A DNA stretch of 64,000 nucleotides from Mesorhizobium loti (GCA_014189435.1 CP050293.1:1369001-1433000); one strand, 5' to 3'; positions 1 to 8,559 are shown, counted from the stretch's first letter. A program made the numbers and translations. Notes: generated by a model not told the origin, from the letters alone.

Positions 1-140
1 TTGGGGACGCCGCGGCGCAGGTCGTTGAAGCGGGTCGAACCCGCCACCAGTTCGCGCATCAGCACCATCGTCCAGCGCGTGCACAGAACCTCGGCGGCCA
101 TCGATAGCGGACAGAACTGTTTGTATCCGTGCTGGGTCAT
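1..140 (-). CDS. HxlR-family transcriptional regulator, N-terminal part (cut by window edge)
   Basis: The reverse strand from 140 reads MTQHGYKQFCPLSMAAEVLC, followed by TRWTMVLMREL and TRFNDLRRGVP. This is the usual start of an HxlR winged-helix protein: a short Cys-containing lead, then the helix with the W(T)xxILREL pattern, then the F-x-x-LRR-GVP turn. Only about 46 codons lie inside the window and the C-terminus runs off the left edge. The gene is divergent from the DUF1330 gene at 318. The space between them holds an ordered GTAC repeat that is the likely operator. HxlR proteins often sense electrophiles or redox state through the N-terminal Cys; that role is family knowledge, not shown here. 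Confidence 0.8.
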   Translation of the reverse strand, partial: MTQHGYKQFCPLSMAAEVLCTRWTMVLMRELVAGSTRFNDLRRGVP

Positions 141-198
141 GATCTGTGTCCCTCCCTCGAAACTGGGCCGAACATTAGGCCTTCATGAATGAAGCAGC

Positions 199-228
199 CA
201 GTACGGAAACTGTACTGCCCCAGTACAG
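199..228. promoter_or_regulatory. Candidate HxlR operator: three GTAC cores spaced 11 bp
   Basis: GTAC occurs at 201-204, 212-215 and 223-226, exactly 11 bp apart. The last two lie in a perfect 7-bp inverted repeat, CTGTACT (210-216) and AGTACAG (222-228), with a 5-bp spacer. The site lies between the divergent HxlR and DUF1330 genes. GTAC-type half sites are known for HxlR/YodB proteins. Assignment to this regulator is inferred from position. Confidence 0.6.
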
Positions 229-317
229 ATCGCGGACTGGTTGGCGAGCGCCTTGCCATGCGAGCCCTTTGGCCGGTTGCACGGGATATCCCTGTGCGCC
301 GCAACCAGGAGACTACC

Positions 318-644
318 ATGACCGCTTACGTTATCGCAGACATCAAGATAAACGACCCACAGTGGGTGCCGGCCTACGCCGCATCGGTGCATGACCTCGT
401 CCACAAGCATGGCGGCAGGTATCTGTCGCGCAGCGGCAATGTGAAGACGCTTGAAGGCAAGCCGCTCGACACCACGCTGATTGCCCTGATGGCGTTCCCG
501 TCGGAAGCGGCGGCCCGTGCCTTCACCAGCGATCCGGCCTATGCGCCCTTCGTTTCGGCCCGTCAGGGCGGCAGCGACAGCCGTTTCCAGATGATCGACA
601 ACACCGATCTGGCCGGAACGATCCCGTATCTGCCGAAGGGATGA
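318..644 (+). CDS. DUF1330 family protein (ferredoxin-like alpha+beta fold)
   Basis: A 108-residue protein beginning MTAYVIADIKINDPQWVPAY. DUF1330 proteins are small dimeric alpha+beta barrels related to antibiotic-biosynthesis monooxygenases; their reactions are mostly unknown. The start at 318 is chosen over upstream in-frame codons because a CAGGAG ribosome site lies just before it (305-310) and the family alignment starts here. The N-terminal YVIADIKI strand, the central GG-x-YL segment and the IAL-MAFPS strand are all present. It is divergent from the HxlR regulator and probably controlled by it. The next gene, 115 bp on, encodes a small secreted protein. Confidence 0.85.
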   Translation: MTAYVIADIKINDPQWVPAYAASVHDLVHKHGGRYLSRSGNVKTLEGKPLDTTLIALMAFPSEAAARAFTSDPAYAPFVSARQGGSDSRFQMIDNTDLAGTIPYLPKG

Positions 645-759
645 CCGGCATCCCTGGCATCGTTTTCGGGATCTCCAAGCAACAACAGCCACAGCGCTTG
701 CCTGCCGGGCCTCCGTATTTTCGGCGGCCGGCCAGCTGTGCTTTTTCAAGAAGAATGGA

Positions 760-1296
760 ATGAAGATGATATTGAACTTTCGCAACAGGCTTATGATGGC
801 CGGGGCCATGCTGGCTGTCTGCACCACCTTCGCACAGGCGCATCAGGAAGCGGCCGCGCCGGCGTCCGGCCCCAATCCGCTGGCCGACAAGGTGCGGACC
901 GCCAACAGCCGGTTTCTCGACGTCAAGGCCGCTGTATCAGAGGGCTATGCGCCCATTCCCTGCGCCAGCGGCATCACCGGCGGCGCCATGGGCATCCACT
1001 ATGTCAACGGCGGGTATCTGAAGGATGACAAGATCGATATCGCCCGGCCTGAAGCGGTGATGTACGAGCCGATGGCTGACGGCACGCTGCAACTGGTGGC
1101 GGTCGAATACATCACCTCGAAGGGGCCGGCGTCGCTGGACGGGCAGCTGTTCAATTTCAACAGCGCGCCCAACCGCTACGGCCTGGGTGAATTCTACGAA
1201 CTCCATGTCTGGGCCTGGAAGGGCAACCCGACCGGCACTTTCGCCGACATGAACCCGAAAGTGTCATGCGAACACACGATGGCGCCGAGCCAGTAA
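760..1296 (+). CDS. Small secreted protein, paralogue of 24542-25078
   Basis: A 178-residue protein with a Sec-type signal peptide (hydrophobic stretch MMAGAMLAVCTTFAQA, cleavage near AQA-HQ). I do not recognise a named family. It aligns along its mature length with the protein at 24542-25078, which is also 178 residues. Shared blocks are PIPCASGITGGAMGIHYVNG, RPEAVMYEPMADG, VAVEYITSKGPASL, GQLFNFNSAPNRYGLG and YELHVWAWK. Two conserved Cys (one after PIP, one in the VSC near the end) could form a disulfide, and conserved His residues suggest ligand or metal binding. A Met two codons downstream is an alternative start. It may share a transcript with the DUF1330 gene and ends at a strong hairpin (1305-1330). 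Confidence 0.8.
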   Translation: MKMILNFRNRLMMAGAMLAVCTTFAQAHQEAAAPASGPNPLADKVRTANSRFLDVKAAVSEGYAPIPCASGITGGAMGIHYVNGGYLKDDKIDIARPEAVMYEPMADGTLQLVAVEYITSKGPASLDGQLFNFNSAPNRYGLGEFYELHVWAWKGNPTGTFADMNPKVSCEHTMAPSQ

Positions 1297-1304
1297 TCGG
1301 CAAG

Positions 1305-1330
1305 GCCAGGCGGCGCCAGCGCCGCCTGGC
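1305..1330 (+). terminator. GC-rich hairpin after the secreted-protein gene
   Basis: Perfect 12-bp inverted repeat, GCCAGGCGGCGC (1305-1316) and its complement (1319-1330), with a 2-bp loop, 8 bp after the stop codon at 1296. There is no long T-run. It lies between convergent genes and probably serves both. Confidence 0.6.
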
Positions 1331-1383
1331 ACTTTCCCGAAAGGCAGACGGGGCGAGGTTGCTCCGGCCCCAGCCAGATCAGG

Positions 1384-2448
1384 TCATGGTGGCGCCGGCT
1401 GCGCCAATCCCACCTCGATGGCATCCCGGCTCGCTTGCGGCAGAACGAACCGCCCGGTCAGGTACCAGAGCAGGGACACGACAAGGATCGAGAGATAGCC
1501 ATCCACGGCATAGTGCCAGCCGGTGTAAACCGAGCCGAACAGGATGAAGGCCGCGAAGGACCAGCCGGCGATTGCCCACCGACGACCGAAGCCGGTCAGG
1601 AAGAACGCGTTGAGCGTGGCGATGGCGACATGCATGCTTGGCATGGCGGAGATGCCGCCGCCCAGTTCCGGGCGGCCACTCTGGTAGGCTGCAAGCAGAT
1701 AGTCGGCATAGACATGGACCGGCGCGGCGTAGCGATTCTGCGCCAGGGCGGTTCGCAGTGCGGCAAACCGGTCACCGCCGTAGAACTGGTCGTGGAACAT
1801 TGGGCCGGTGGACGACAGCAGGGTCGCAAGAATGGTGCCGCACAGGATCGTGGTCAGCGCGAACGCCCACAGATAGCGCAAGCGGCTGGCCGGATTGTTC
1901 CAGAAGGCGACGAAGAGCACCATGCCGAACCATTGCACGAGCCAGCCAAATCCATAGCCGACGAAAATGACGACCGAGACAGGTTCGGGAACGACGCTGT
2001 GCGCCCATGCCCAGGGATCGACGCCATGCAACCGAAGATCAAGCTCCGCCAGGACACGGTCGGCATAGAACGGCACCGTGTCCGGGATGGTGACCTTCAA
2101 GGTGGTGAAGGCGGTGATGCCGAGAAAGAACAGAAGGACAATGGGCGCGGCTGTCAGCCAACGCTGCCTGAGTATGTCGAGGACGAACCTTGTCGGGGTA
2201 TGTCGGGCAAATGCCAGCCCCGCCACACCAAGGCCAGCCGCCAGAAGCGCGGGCAGGAAGAAGGCGAACGGCTCGGCGTAGGATTCCGCCAAATGCAGGT
2301 AGCGAGCCGGCTGCAGGCAAAGAGCTGTCACGGCATAGGTCAGACACAAGGCAACAAGCAGCCAGCCGCCCCTGGTTGTCGCGATGTCCAGGTCAAGGAT
2401 TGCAGTTGGGCGACGATTGTCGCCCAGCTGCCCGGTGTGCTCACTCAT
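1384..2448 (-). CDS. PAP2-superfamily integral membrane phosphatase
   Basis: A 354-residue polytopic protein with about six hydrophobic segments. The C-terminal half carries the PAP2 phosphatase signature of the Aur1/Ipt1-like branch (PAP2_3): GGGISAMPSMHVAIA holds the SMPSMH core, and GWHYAVDGYLS holds the catalytic His and Asp of motif 3. Such enzymes dephosphorylate lipid phosphates or isoprenyl pyrophosphates, or transfer inositol phosphate; the substrate cannot be told from sequence. It is convergent with the secreted-protein gene. Its promoter must lie in the AT-rich gap to the right. Confidence 0.85.
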   Translation of the reverse strand: MSEHTGQLGDNRRPTAILDLDIATTRGGWLLVALCLTYAVTALCLQPARYLHLAESYAEPFAFFLPALLAAGLGVAGLAFARHTPTRFVLDILRQRWLTAAPIVLLFFLGITAFTTLKVTIPDTVPFYADRVLAELDLRLHGVDPWAWAHSVVPEPVSVVIFVGYGFGWLVQWFGMVLFVAFWNNPASRLRYLWAFALTTILCGTILATLLSSTGPMFHDQFYGGDRFAALRTALAQNRYAAPVHVYADYLLAAYQSGRPELGGGISAMPSMHVAIATLNAFFLTGFGRRWAIAGWSFAAFILFGSVYTGWHYAVDGYLSILVVSLLWYLTGRFVLPQASRDAIEVGLAQPAPP

Positions 2449-2469
2449 GGAAGGACATCCCGCCAGCTG

Positions 2470-2625
2470 CCCAGAAGATTGTTATGGGTATTTCGAGTAT
2501 GAAGTATTACCACTCTGTTACACTTATTTCAATTTATGATATTAAGTATCGGATAGATATAATGCATTGTTTGTTGGCAATGATCTATTTACGAAGATGC
2601 TACGGGGTAACGCGCTGGCATCATT
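2470..2625. other. AT-rich intergenic stretch upstream of the PAP2 gene
   Basis: Composition here is strikingly AT-rich compared with the surrounding GC-rich coding sequence, with runs such as ATTTCAATTTATGATATTAAG. No convincing open frame is present. It holds the leftward promoter of the PAP2 gene. I see no clear operator. Confidence 0.45.
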
Positions 2626-2689
2626 CGTCGCCTTTCGCGGCTTCAATGTCGGGCTGCCTTGTCATCAGGCTTCGGCTACGGTTGAAACA

Positions 2690-2716
2690 GGGCCATCGCC
2701 TGGGTGGCGATGGCCC
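2690..2716 (-). terminator. Hairpin terminator after the SnoaL-like gene
   Basis: Perfect 11-bp inverted repeat, GGGCCATCGCC (2690-2700) and GGCGATGGCCC (2706-2716). On the minus strand it is followed by CTGTTTC and lies 22 bp past the stop of the gene at 2738. Confidence 0.6.
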
Positions 2717-2737
2717 GCTTTCAATCATGCGGCTCGA

Positions 2738-3187
2738 TCAGGCGGCCTTGACCAGGCCGAGCTGGGTGAGGGCGGCGACGCCGTCATCAAGGCCGATTTC
2801 CTCGACGATCCTGCCGTCGATCACCTTTAGCACGGTGGTGCCGGTGAAGCGCATGGTGCGGCCGGTGGCGGCCGGCAGCGAGCCGACGAGGAAATCGCTG
2901 AAGGCCGGGCCGGTATGCGTGCCGCCGCCCTCCCACTGGCCGACGACATAGTCGCCCTCGGCAATCAGGTCGGCCGTGGCCCAGAAGTTGAGGTCCGGGA
3001 AGGCGGCGCGGAAGTCGGTCATGAAGGCCTTGATGTCGCCGCGGCCGCGGCGCGGCTCGTGCAGCGAGTATTTCAGCAGCATGTCGGGTGCCGCGATGTC
3101 GTCGACGACGGACAGATCGCAGGTTTCACCCCAGAAGTCGGTGAACCATCTGACGACGACGGCCTTGTTGTCTTCTTGCTTGGTCAT
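2738..3187 (-). CDS. SnoaL-like / nuclear transport factor 2 fold protein
   Basis: A 149-residue protein from MTKQEDNKAVVVRWFTDFW. The pattern resembles the SnoaL-like polyketide cyclase / ester cyclase group: an N-terminal helix ending in WFTDFWGE, HEPRRGRGDIKAFM, then FPDLNFWATADLIAEGDYVV. Many members bind small hydrophobic ligands and lack a known reaction. The longer open frame reaches 3298, but the start at 3187 follows a GGAC-rich ribosome site and begins where the family begins. It stands alone, upstream of the divergent GGDEF-EAL gene. Confidence 0.75.
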   Translation of the reverse strand: MTKQEDNKAVVVRWFTDFWGETCDLSVVDDIAAPDMLLKYSLHEPRRGRGDIKAFMTDFRAAFPDLNFWATADLIAEGDYVVGQWEGGGTHTGPAFSDFLVGSLPAATGRTMRFTGTTVLKVIDGRIVEEIGLDDGVAALTQLGLVKAA

Positions 3188-3411
3188 TGGGAGGTCCTTT
3201 TGTCTCTGCAACGCGATCATCGAATTGGTCGATGACCTGAAGCCATGACTAGGACGATCCGGCGGGTGCAAAACTCCGGTTCTTGCCGGCCAATCCAATG
3301 GCGGGGTGTGGCAGGTGAGGAGGCAAGGAAAGCATCCATCTCAGCCAGGTAACGCTTTCTTCTCTGGTTTTGCTGCAGATTGCCGCGCTGCGGGGATGAG
3401 CGAAACAGACG

Positions 3412-5508
3412 ATGGCGCGTCAGGACAAGAAAAGTCGCAATGGAGCGTTCTGGGCGCTGGCGCTCGAACGCGCTCATCTCGGCGTCTGGGATTGGGACAT
3501 TGCCGACGGCAGCTGCTTCTATTCGCCGACATGGTGGCGCATGCTCGGCTATGAGGAGGGCGAGCTTGCCGACACGGCTGATCTGTGGCTGCAACTGACA
3601 CATCCCGACGATCGCGAGCGGGCGCTGGCCAGCGGCGACCGCCACATTGCCGGACAGACCGACGCCATCGAGACCGAGCTCAGGCTGAAGCACAAGCAGG
3701 GCCACTGGGTGTGGGTGCTCGATCGCGGCGGCATCGTCGAGCGCGACGCGACGGGTAAACCGCTCAGGCTGATGGGCGTGCAGACCGACATCACCAGGCA
3801 GAAGGCCGCCGAAGCCGAGCTCGAGCAGGTCAATGTGCGCTTCCGGCTAGCGCTCGCCGCCAGCGGCACCGGCATCTGGCACTACGACATCGCCACCAAC
3901 AAGAGCTATTGGGACTCCCGCACCAGGGACATATTCGGCCTCGTCGCCAATACCGACGAGGTGACCGCCGACCTCTGGCATAGTTATCTGCACCCCGACG
4001 ACAAGGTGGCCACCGAGCAGGCTCACCTGCCGCCGCCCGGCTCGGACGGTGTCACGGCCTCGCAATACCGTATCATCCGGCGGGACGGCCAGGTCCGGCA
4101 TGTTGAATCGCTGGTGCGGTTCATCGCCGGTGCGGGTGCTGCCGGCCAGATCCTCGGCACGGTTCGCGACATCACCGAGGAAAAACTGCGCGAGCAGGAA
4201 CTCGCCTATGCCGCCCGTCACGACGCGCTGACCGGCCTGTGGAATCGCTCCGCCTTCGACCGGCTGCTCGCCGACCATATCGCGGCGGGTGCGCCGCTGG
4301 CGGTGTTCTATGTCGATCTCGACTACTTCAAGGCACTCAACGACTTTGCCGGCCACGCCGCCGGCGACCTGGCGCTGAAGAGCGTTGCCGCCGGCATTCG
4401 CGCCTGCCTGCCGCCGGCAGCACACGCGGCGCGGCTGGGCGGCGACGAATTCGCGCTGCTGGTGCCGCATTGCGATGCCGCACAGGCCGAGCGGATCGCC
4501 GCTGCGGTGCTCGGCGCGGTACGCGAGGCCGATCTCGGGCTGGCCGCGTCGACGCGCAAGCTGGCGGCCTCGATCGGCATCGCCTTCATCGACGACGCCA
4601 ACACCACGGTGGCCGACGCGCTGGCCTGCGCCGACGACGCCTGCTACGCGGCCAAGGCTGCCGGCCGCAACCGTTTCGCGGTGTTCTCCGCGGCGGCGGA
4701 AGCGGGATCGGGTGGGCTGAATGCCGCGCGCGTCGCCGCCGACACCGTCGATGCCATGGAAGACGGGCGGCTGAAATTGTTCGGCCAGGAAATCCATCTG
4801 CTGGGCAAGCCGTGGCAAGAAAGCCGCCATGTCGAAGTGCTGGCCAGGCTCGTTGCACGCAACGGCCGCCTGGTGCCGCCCGGCGAGTTCATTCCGGTGG
4901 CCGAGCGCTTCGGTATCGCGTCGCGGCTCGACCGCTGGATCATCCGCACCGCGCTGTCGCGGCATGGTGCCGCCCTGCGCTCGGGCGCGTTGACGCTCGG
5001 CTTCAACCTGTCGGCGCAGACGCTCAGCGATCCGCAGCTGTGGGACTTCGTCGACAGTGTCATCGAAGAAACCGGGGCGCCGCATTCGGGCATCGGCTTC
5101 GAGATCACCGAAACCGCCGCCGTCACCAATTTCGACGCTGCCGAACAATTCGTGCGCAAGGCGCGCGAGCGGCACTGCCGGGTCAGCCTGGACGATTTCG
5201 GCGCCGGCATGAGCTCGTTCGAATATCTCAGGCGCTTCCCCGTCGACACGATCAAGATCGACGGTTCCTTCATCGAGCACATCACGCAAAGCCGCTTCGA
5301 CCGCGAGATCGTGCTGGCCATCACCAGCATCGCCCGCAGCCTCGGCTGCGACGTCGTTGGCGAGAAGATCGAACGGCAGGAGACATTGGCGATGCTGAGC
5401 GACATGGGCGTCGCCTTCGGCCAGGGATTCTTGCTGCACCGGCCAGAGCCGCTGGAGCAGATTGTCGCGCGCGCGGCAGGGACAGAGACGGCCCGCAAGG
5501 CATCGTAA
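3412..5508 (+). CDS. PAS-PAS-GGDEF-EAL cyclic-di-GMP turnover protein
   Basis: A 698-residue soluble signalling protein. Two PAS domains (about 17-130 and 142-258, each ending in a DIT motif) precede a GGDEF domain (about 265-430) and an EAL domain (about 455-690). The GGDEF motif is intact (RLGGDEFALL, 343-347), so cyclase activity is plausible. The usual RxxD inhibitory site before it is absent. In the second domain EAL reads EVL (475-477), but the other metal and catalytic residues look present: NLSAQ, EITE, LDDFGAG, KIDGSF and the E-x-x-E of VVGEKIE. It may therefore both make and break c-di-GMP. No membrane segments were seen. The PAS domains imply a cytosolic small-molecule or redox input. 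Confidence 0.92.
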   Translation: MARQDKKSRNGAFWALALERAHLGVWDWDIADGSCFYSPTWWRMLGYEEGELADTADLWLQLTHPDDRERALASGDRHIAGQTDAIETELRLKHKQGHWVWVLDRGGIVERDATGKPLRLMGVQTDITRQKAAEAELEQVNVRFRLALAASGTGIWHYDIATNKSYWDSRTRDIFGLVANTDEVTADLWHSYLHPDDKVATEQAHLPPPGSDGVTASQYRIIRRDGQVRHVESLVRFIAGAGAAGQILGTVRDITEEKLREQELAYAARHDALTGLWNRSAFDRLLADHIAAGAPLAVFYVDLDYFKALNDFAGHAAGDLALKSVAAGIRACLPPAAHAARLGGDEFALLVPHCDAAQAERIAAAVLGAVREADLGLAASTRKLAASIGIAFIDDANTTVADALACADDACYAAKAAGRNRFAVFSAAAEAGSGGLNAARVAADTVDAMEDGRLKLFGQEIHLLGKPWQESRHVEVLARLVARNGRLVPPGEFIPVAERFGIASRLDRWIIRTALSRHGAALRSGALTLGFNLSAQTLSDPQLWDFVDSVIEETGAPHSGIGFEITETAAVTNFDAAEQFVRKARERHCRVSLDDFGAGMSSFEYLRRFPVDTIKIDGSFIEHITQSRFDREIVLAITSIARSLGCDVVGEKIERQETLAMLSDMGVAFGQGFLLHRPEPLEQIVARAAGTETARKAS

Positions 5509-5521
5509 TCCTGGATGTATC

Positions 5522-5554
5522 GAGATTCAGGCCGGGCCTGCCGACCTGAATCTC
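5522..5554. terminator. Bidirectional hairpin between convergent genes
   Basis: Perfect 10-bp inverted repeat, GAGATTCAGG (5522-5531) and CCTGAATCTC (5545-5554), loop 13 bp. It sits between the GGDEF-EAL stop (5508) and the stop of the small gene at 5571. Confidence 0.5.
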
Positions 5555-5570
5555 AACACATTCTGTCCGG

Positions 5571-5777
5571 CTATCCGGTTCGCCGCGCCTTCGATTGCGG
5601 AAACTCCAGCACTCCAGCCTCAGGTGGCCTGTGCTGCGCTTCCGCCACTGTTTCGATCAACAGATCGAGCGCGTCACAGGCCGTGCGGCTCGCCTCGTCA
5701 TTGCCTTGCAGATAGTGATAGGCGCGTTCGAGGTGGATGCGGGCGGCTGAAAAATCGCTGGTCAATGGTCTCTCCAT
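5571..5777 (-). CDS. Small conserved-type hypothetical protein (68 aa)
   Basis: The protein starts MERPLTSDFSAARIHLERAY and contains a largely helical core (HLERAYHYLQG, ACDALDLLIETVAEA). I do not recognise a named domain. The amphipathic heptad-like pattern and its position in an otherwise empty convergent slot argue for a real gene. Its role is unknown. Confidence 0.55.
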   Translation of the reverse strand: MERPLTSDFSAARIHLERAYHYLQGNDEASRTACDALDLLIETVAEAQHRPPEAGVLEFPQSKARRTG

Positions 5778-5890
5778 TATCCCACCCTAAAATACCTTGC
5801 CGGAGGCGAGGGAACGCGGGGTAAATATCCACAGTCGGCTTTTATTCAAATGCGGAGGAATGTTGCGGAGGGGGGCGCGGCCGATGACGC

Positions 5891-6250
5891 TGCCAATCTC
5901 CCCCTCGTGGGCTACGGGATGCACACATTTCCAAGCGGCTGGTGTTTGGCGATAGCGTGCATGGCAGCTTGGCGCATGCATTGTCTTATGCTGCGCTGGT
6001 CGACCCCCACTCCGTCTCGGCTTCGCCGAGCCACCTCTCCCCCGATCGACGGGGTAGAGGAAAGGCGCCAAGCTTTTTGCCGTCAACGCTCGTCCAGCAA
6101 CGCTCCCTTCCTTTCCCTCCGGAGGGGAAGGTGGCGCTGCGAAGCAGCGACGGATTGGGGGAACCACGTGGCAATCAAGCCTCGGCCCGATCGGTCATGC
6201 CAGTCACAGAAGATGTGTGCATCCCGTAACCCTTGTGGGGGAGATTGGCA
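5891..6250. repeat. 360-bp element with 38-bp imperfect terminal inverted repeats
   Basis: The left end (5891-5928) and the right end (6213-6250) match as inverted repeats at 34 of 38 positions, both starting TGCCAATCTCCCCC when read inward. The interior has no convincing gene but includes a palindromic block (about 6001-6060) that is nearly identical to part of the repeat at 19748-19934. No target duplication was evident. It behaves like a miniature inverted-repeat element or a composite intergenic repeat. Confidence 0.6.
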
Positions 6251-6302
6251 GTTCCACTGCCGCGCGGTTAGACTATCGCCTTCCTTGTTCGAGGATCGCC
6301 CC

Positions 6303-7028
6303 ATGATCGTCCAGGCCTGCATCAATGGCGCGCGTCCGCGCGATTTCCACCCAAGGCTGCCGCTGACTGCCGAGGCGATGGCCAGCGATGCCGCCGCCTG
6401 CGTCGCCGCAGGTGCCGCCGAATTGCACATCCACCCACGCGGCGCGGATGGGCGCGAAAGCCTGGCGGCCGTCAATGCTACCGTGCCGGCGGTGCGCCGT
6501 GCTTGTCCGGGCACGCTGGTCGGCGTGTCGACGGGCGCCTGGATCGAGAACGATGTCGAGCGGACCCGCGCGGCGATCGCCGGCTGGCGGGAGCTGCCCG
6601 ACTACGCCTCGGTCAATCTGTCGGAAGCGGATGCGCCCGCCGTGATGGTGCTGTTGCGCCAGCGTGGTGTCGGCATCGAGGCCGGGCTTGCCACCATCGC
6701 CGATGCCGAGCGCTTCGTGGCGCTTGCCGAGCACAACCGGGTGCTGCGCATCCTGATCGAGATCGACATCCAGGACCTGTCGGCAGCACTTGACGAGGCG
6801 CATGGCATCGCCGCCGTGCTCGAACGCGCCGGGGTACGGCGGCCGATCCTGCTGCATGGCGTCGACGCCACCGTCTGGCCATTCGTCGCGCTTGCCCATC
6901 AAAAGCGGTGGTCGACGAGGGTTGGGCTGGAAGACGGCAAGACGCTCGCCGATGGCAGGACAGCGAAAGACAATGCGGAAATCGTCGCTGCGGCCGTGGC
7001 GATTTTTCGCGGTGCGCCTGAGGTCTGA
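6303..7028 (+). CDS. BKACE-family (DUF849) beta-keto acid cleavage enzyme
   Basis: A 241-residue TIM-barrel protein from MIVQACINGARPRDF. DUF849 enzymes condense a beta-keto acid with acetyl-CoA and release acetoacetate plus a new CoA ester; 3-keto-5-aminohexanoate cleavage enzyme (Kce) is the founder. The metal-binding HIHPRGADG motif is present, as are VSTGAWI, the NLSEAD loop and the RVGLEDG segment near the C-terminus. The protein is shorter than the roughly 270-310 residues usual for Kce and fits the compact BKACE branch. Earlier in-frame codons lie in the repeat and are rejected. It is convergent with the CoA-ligase gene, 10 bp apart. The substrate is unknown. Confidence 0.85.
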   Translation: MIVQACINGARPRDFHPRLPLTAEAMASDAAACVAAGAAELHIHPRGADGRESLAAVNATVPAVRRACPGTLVGVSTGAWIENDVERTRAAIAGWRELPDYASVNLSEADAPAVMVLLRQRGVGIEAGLATIADAERFVALAEHNRVLRILIEIDIQDLSAALDEAHGIAAVLERAGVRRPILLHGVDATVWPFVALAHQKRWSTRVGLEDGKTLADGRTAKDNAEIVAAAVAIFRGAPEV

Positions 7029-7038
7029 ACGGCGCGCC

Positions 7039-8559
7039 TCACTCCTGCCCGCCGGCCGGTGCTGTCCAGCTGCGCAAGATGTGTTTCTGGATCTTGCCGG
7101 ATGCGGTGCGCGGCAGCGCATCGGTGAGCAGGAATTCCTTCGGCACCTTGTAGCGGGCGATGCGGGCGCCGCAGTGGCTTGCCAGATCAGCCGGATCGAC
7201 AACACAGCCGGTTCTGACTACGACAAAGGCGCGCCCGACTTCACCCCAGCGCGCATCGGCGACACCGATCACGGCTGCTTCGGCGATGTCGGGATGGTCG
7301 AGCAGCGCCATCTCGATTTCTGAGGGATAGACGTTCTCGCCGCCCGAGATGAACATGTCCTTGAGGCGGTCGACAAGGGTGACGAAGCCTTCCTCATCCT
7401 GCCTGGCGATGTCGCCGGTGCGGAACCAGCCATCGGCAGTGAAGGCACGGGCGGTCTCTTCCGGACGGTTCCAGTAGCCTGATGTGATGGAGGGGCCGGA
7501 CAGCCATATCTCGCCTGGTTCCCCGGCAGCGACATCGCGGCCTTGGTCGTCGACGATGCGCAGGCCGATCGTCGGCGCCGCAAGGCCCGCCGAGCCCGCT
7601 TTGCTGGCGATCCGATCGGCCTCGACCGGGATGCCGAGCACGGTGCCGGCTTCGGTCATACCGAAGCCGTCGACCATGCGCACGCCTTGCGCCAGCCACC
7701 ACAGGATGTCGGCCGCCGGATTGGGCGCGCCGCCGGTGAAGATGGCGGTCAGCGCGGTCCAATTCTCCGGCGCGAAATCCGGATGGTCGCGCAGCATCCT
7801 GGCCATCTGCGGCACGCAGAAATAATGGGTGACGCCAAGTGTCGGATCGGCGAGGCGACGGTTGGTGACGCCGGCGTCGAAGCCGGGCGAGATCAGCACC
7901 GTGCCGCCTTGCAACAACGGTGGACGCAGGCTGGTCATGAGGCCGATGACATGGAACATCGGTGCGTCGCAGAGGAAGACGCTGGCGTTGCCGACGCGTC
8001 CCAGCACGCCGAAATTGACTGCGGTGGCCAAGGCGTTGGCCTCGGTGACAATGACGCCTTTTGGCCGGCCTGATGTGCCCGATGTGTAGAGGATGATCGA
8101 CGGGGCATCGCTGGCTGGCAAGGGATGGCGCGGCGCCGGCGCCTGTTCCTCGACTGCCGCCGCGAAGGCCGCGACTTCGATCGGCACGCAGCCCTTGGGC
8201 TGCGTCATCTCAAGGGCGGCGTCGTGCAGCAGCAGCACCGGATCGCAATCGGCAAGGATCGCCTGCTGTTCGGCATTGGCGAGCCGCCAGTTGAGCGGTA
8301 CGAAGATGGCGCCGAGCCGCATCGCGGCCTGCTGCAGGATCAAAAGATCGGCGCTGTTGCGGGCAAGCGTGGCGATGCGCTGCCCCTGCTCGATGCCATG
8401 GCCGGTTTCGAGCACGCCGACGGCACGCTGGATAGCCGCGTCGAGCGCCGCGTAGGTCCAGCGCCGGCCGGATGCCAGGTCGACACAAGCGACGCGATCG
8501 GGCTGCGTCCTGGCGTGCAGGGCCACGGGATCCGATGTCGTCCAGGCCGGCATTCGCAT
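7039..8559 (-). CDS. fcs: Acyl-CoA ligase, probable feruloyl/hydroxycinnamoyl-CoA synthetase
   Basis: A 506-residue class I adenylate-forming enzyme. It carries the phosphate loop YTSGTSGRPKG, the DGFGMTEAG motif, the GWFRTGDIA hinge region, DRLKDMFISGGENVYP and the C-terminal catalytic Lys in PRTASGKIQK. It would activate an aromatic or medium-chain acid with ATP and CoA. The specificity call rests on the neighbour: 32 bp upstream on the same strand is a hydroxycinnamoyl-CoA hydratase-lyase, and a MarR regulator is divergent. Together they form the standard route from ferulate or p-coumarate to vanillin or 4-hydroxybenzaldehyde. The family is certain and the substrate is inferred. Confidence 0.85.
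   Translation of the reverse strand: MRMPAWTTSDPVALHARTQPDRVACVDLASGRRWTYAALDAAIQRAVGVLETGHGIEQGQRIATLARNSADLLILQQAAMRLGAIFVPLNWRLANAEQQAILADCDPVLLLHDAALEMTQPKGCVPIEVAAFAAAVEEQAPAPRHPLPASDAPSIILYTSGTSGRPKGVIVTEANALATAVNFGVLGRVGNASVFLCDAPMFHVIGLMTSLRPPLLQGGTVLISPGFDAGVTNRRLADPTLGVTHYFCVPQMARMLRDHPDFAPENWTALTAIFTGGAPNPAADILWWLAQGVRMVDGFGMTEAGTVLGIPVEADRIASKAGSAGLAAPTIGLRIVDDQGRDVAAGEPGEIWLSGPSITSGYWNRPEETARAFTADGWFRTGDIARQDEEGFVTLVDRLKDMFISGGENVYPSEIEMALLDHPDIAEAAVIGVADARWGEVGRAFVVVRTGCVVDPADLASHCGARIARYKVPKEFLLTDALPRTASGKIQKHILRSWTAPAGGQE

Noticed and set aside
3847..5439. 530-codon open frame antisense to the GGDEF-EAL gene
   Set aside because: It mirrors a high-GC gene; the product is Arg/Gly-rich with no domain, while the plus strand has clear PAS, GGDEF and EAL motifs.
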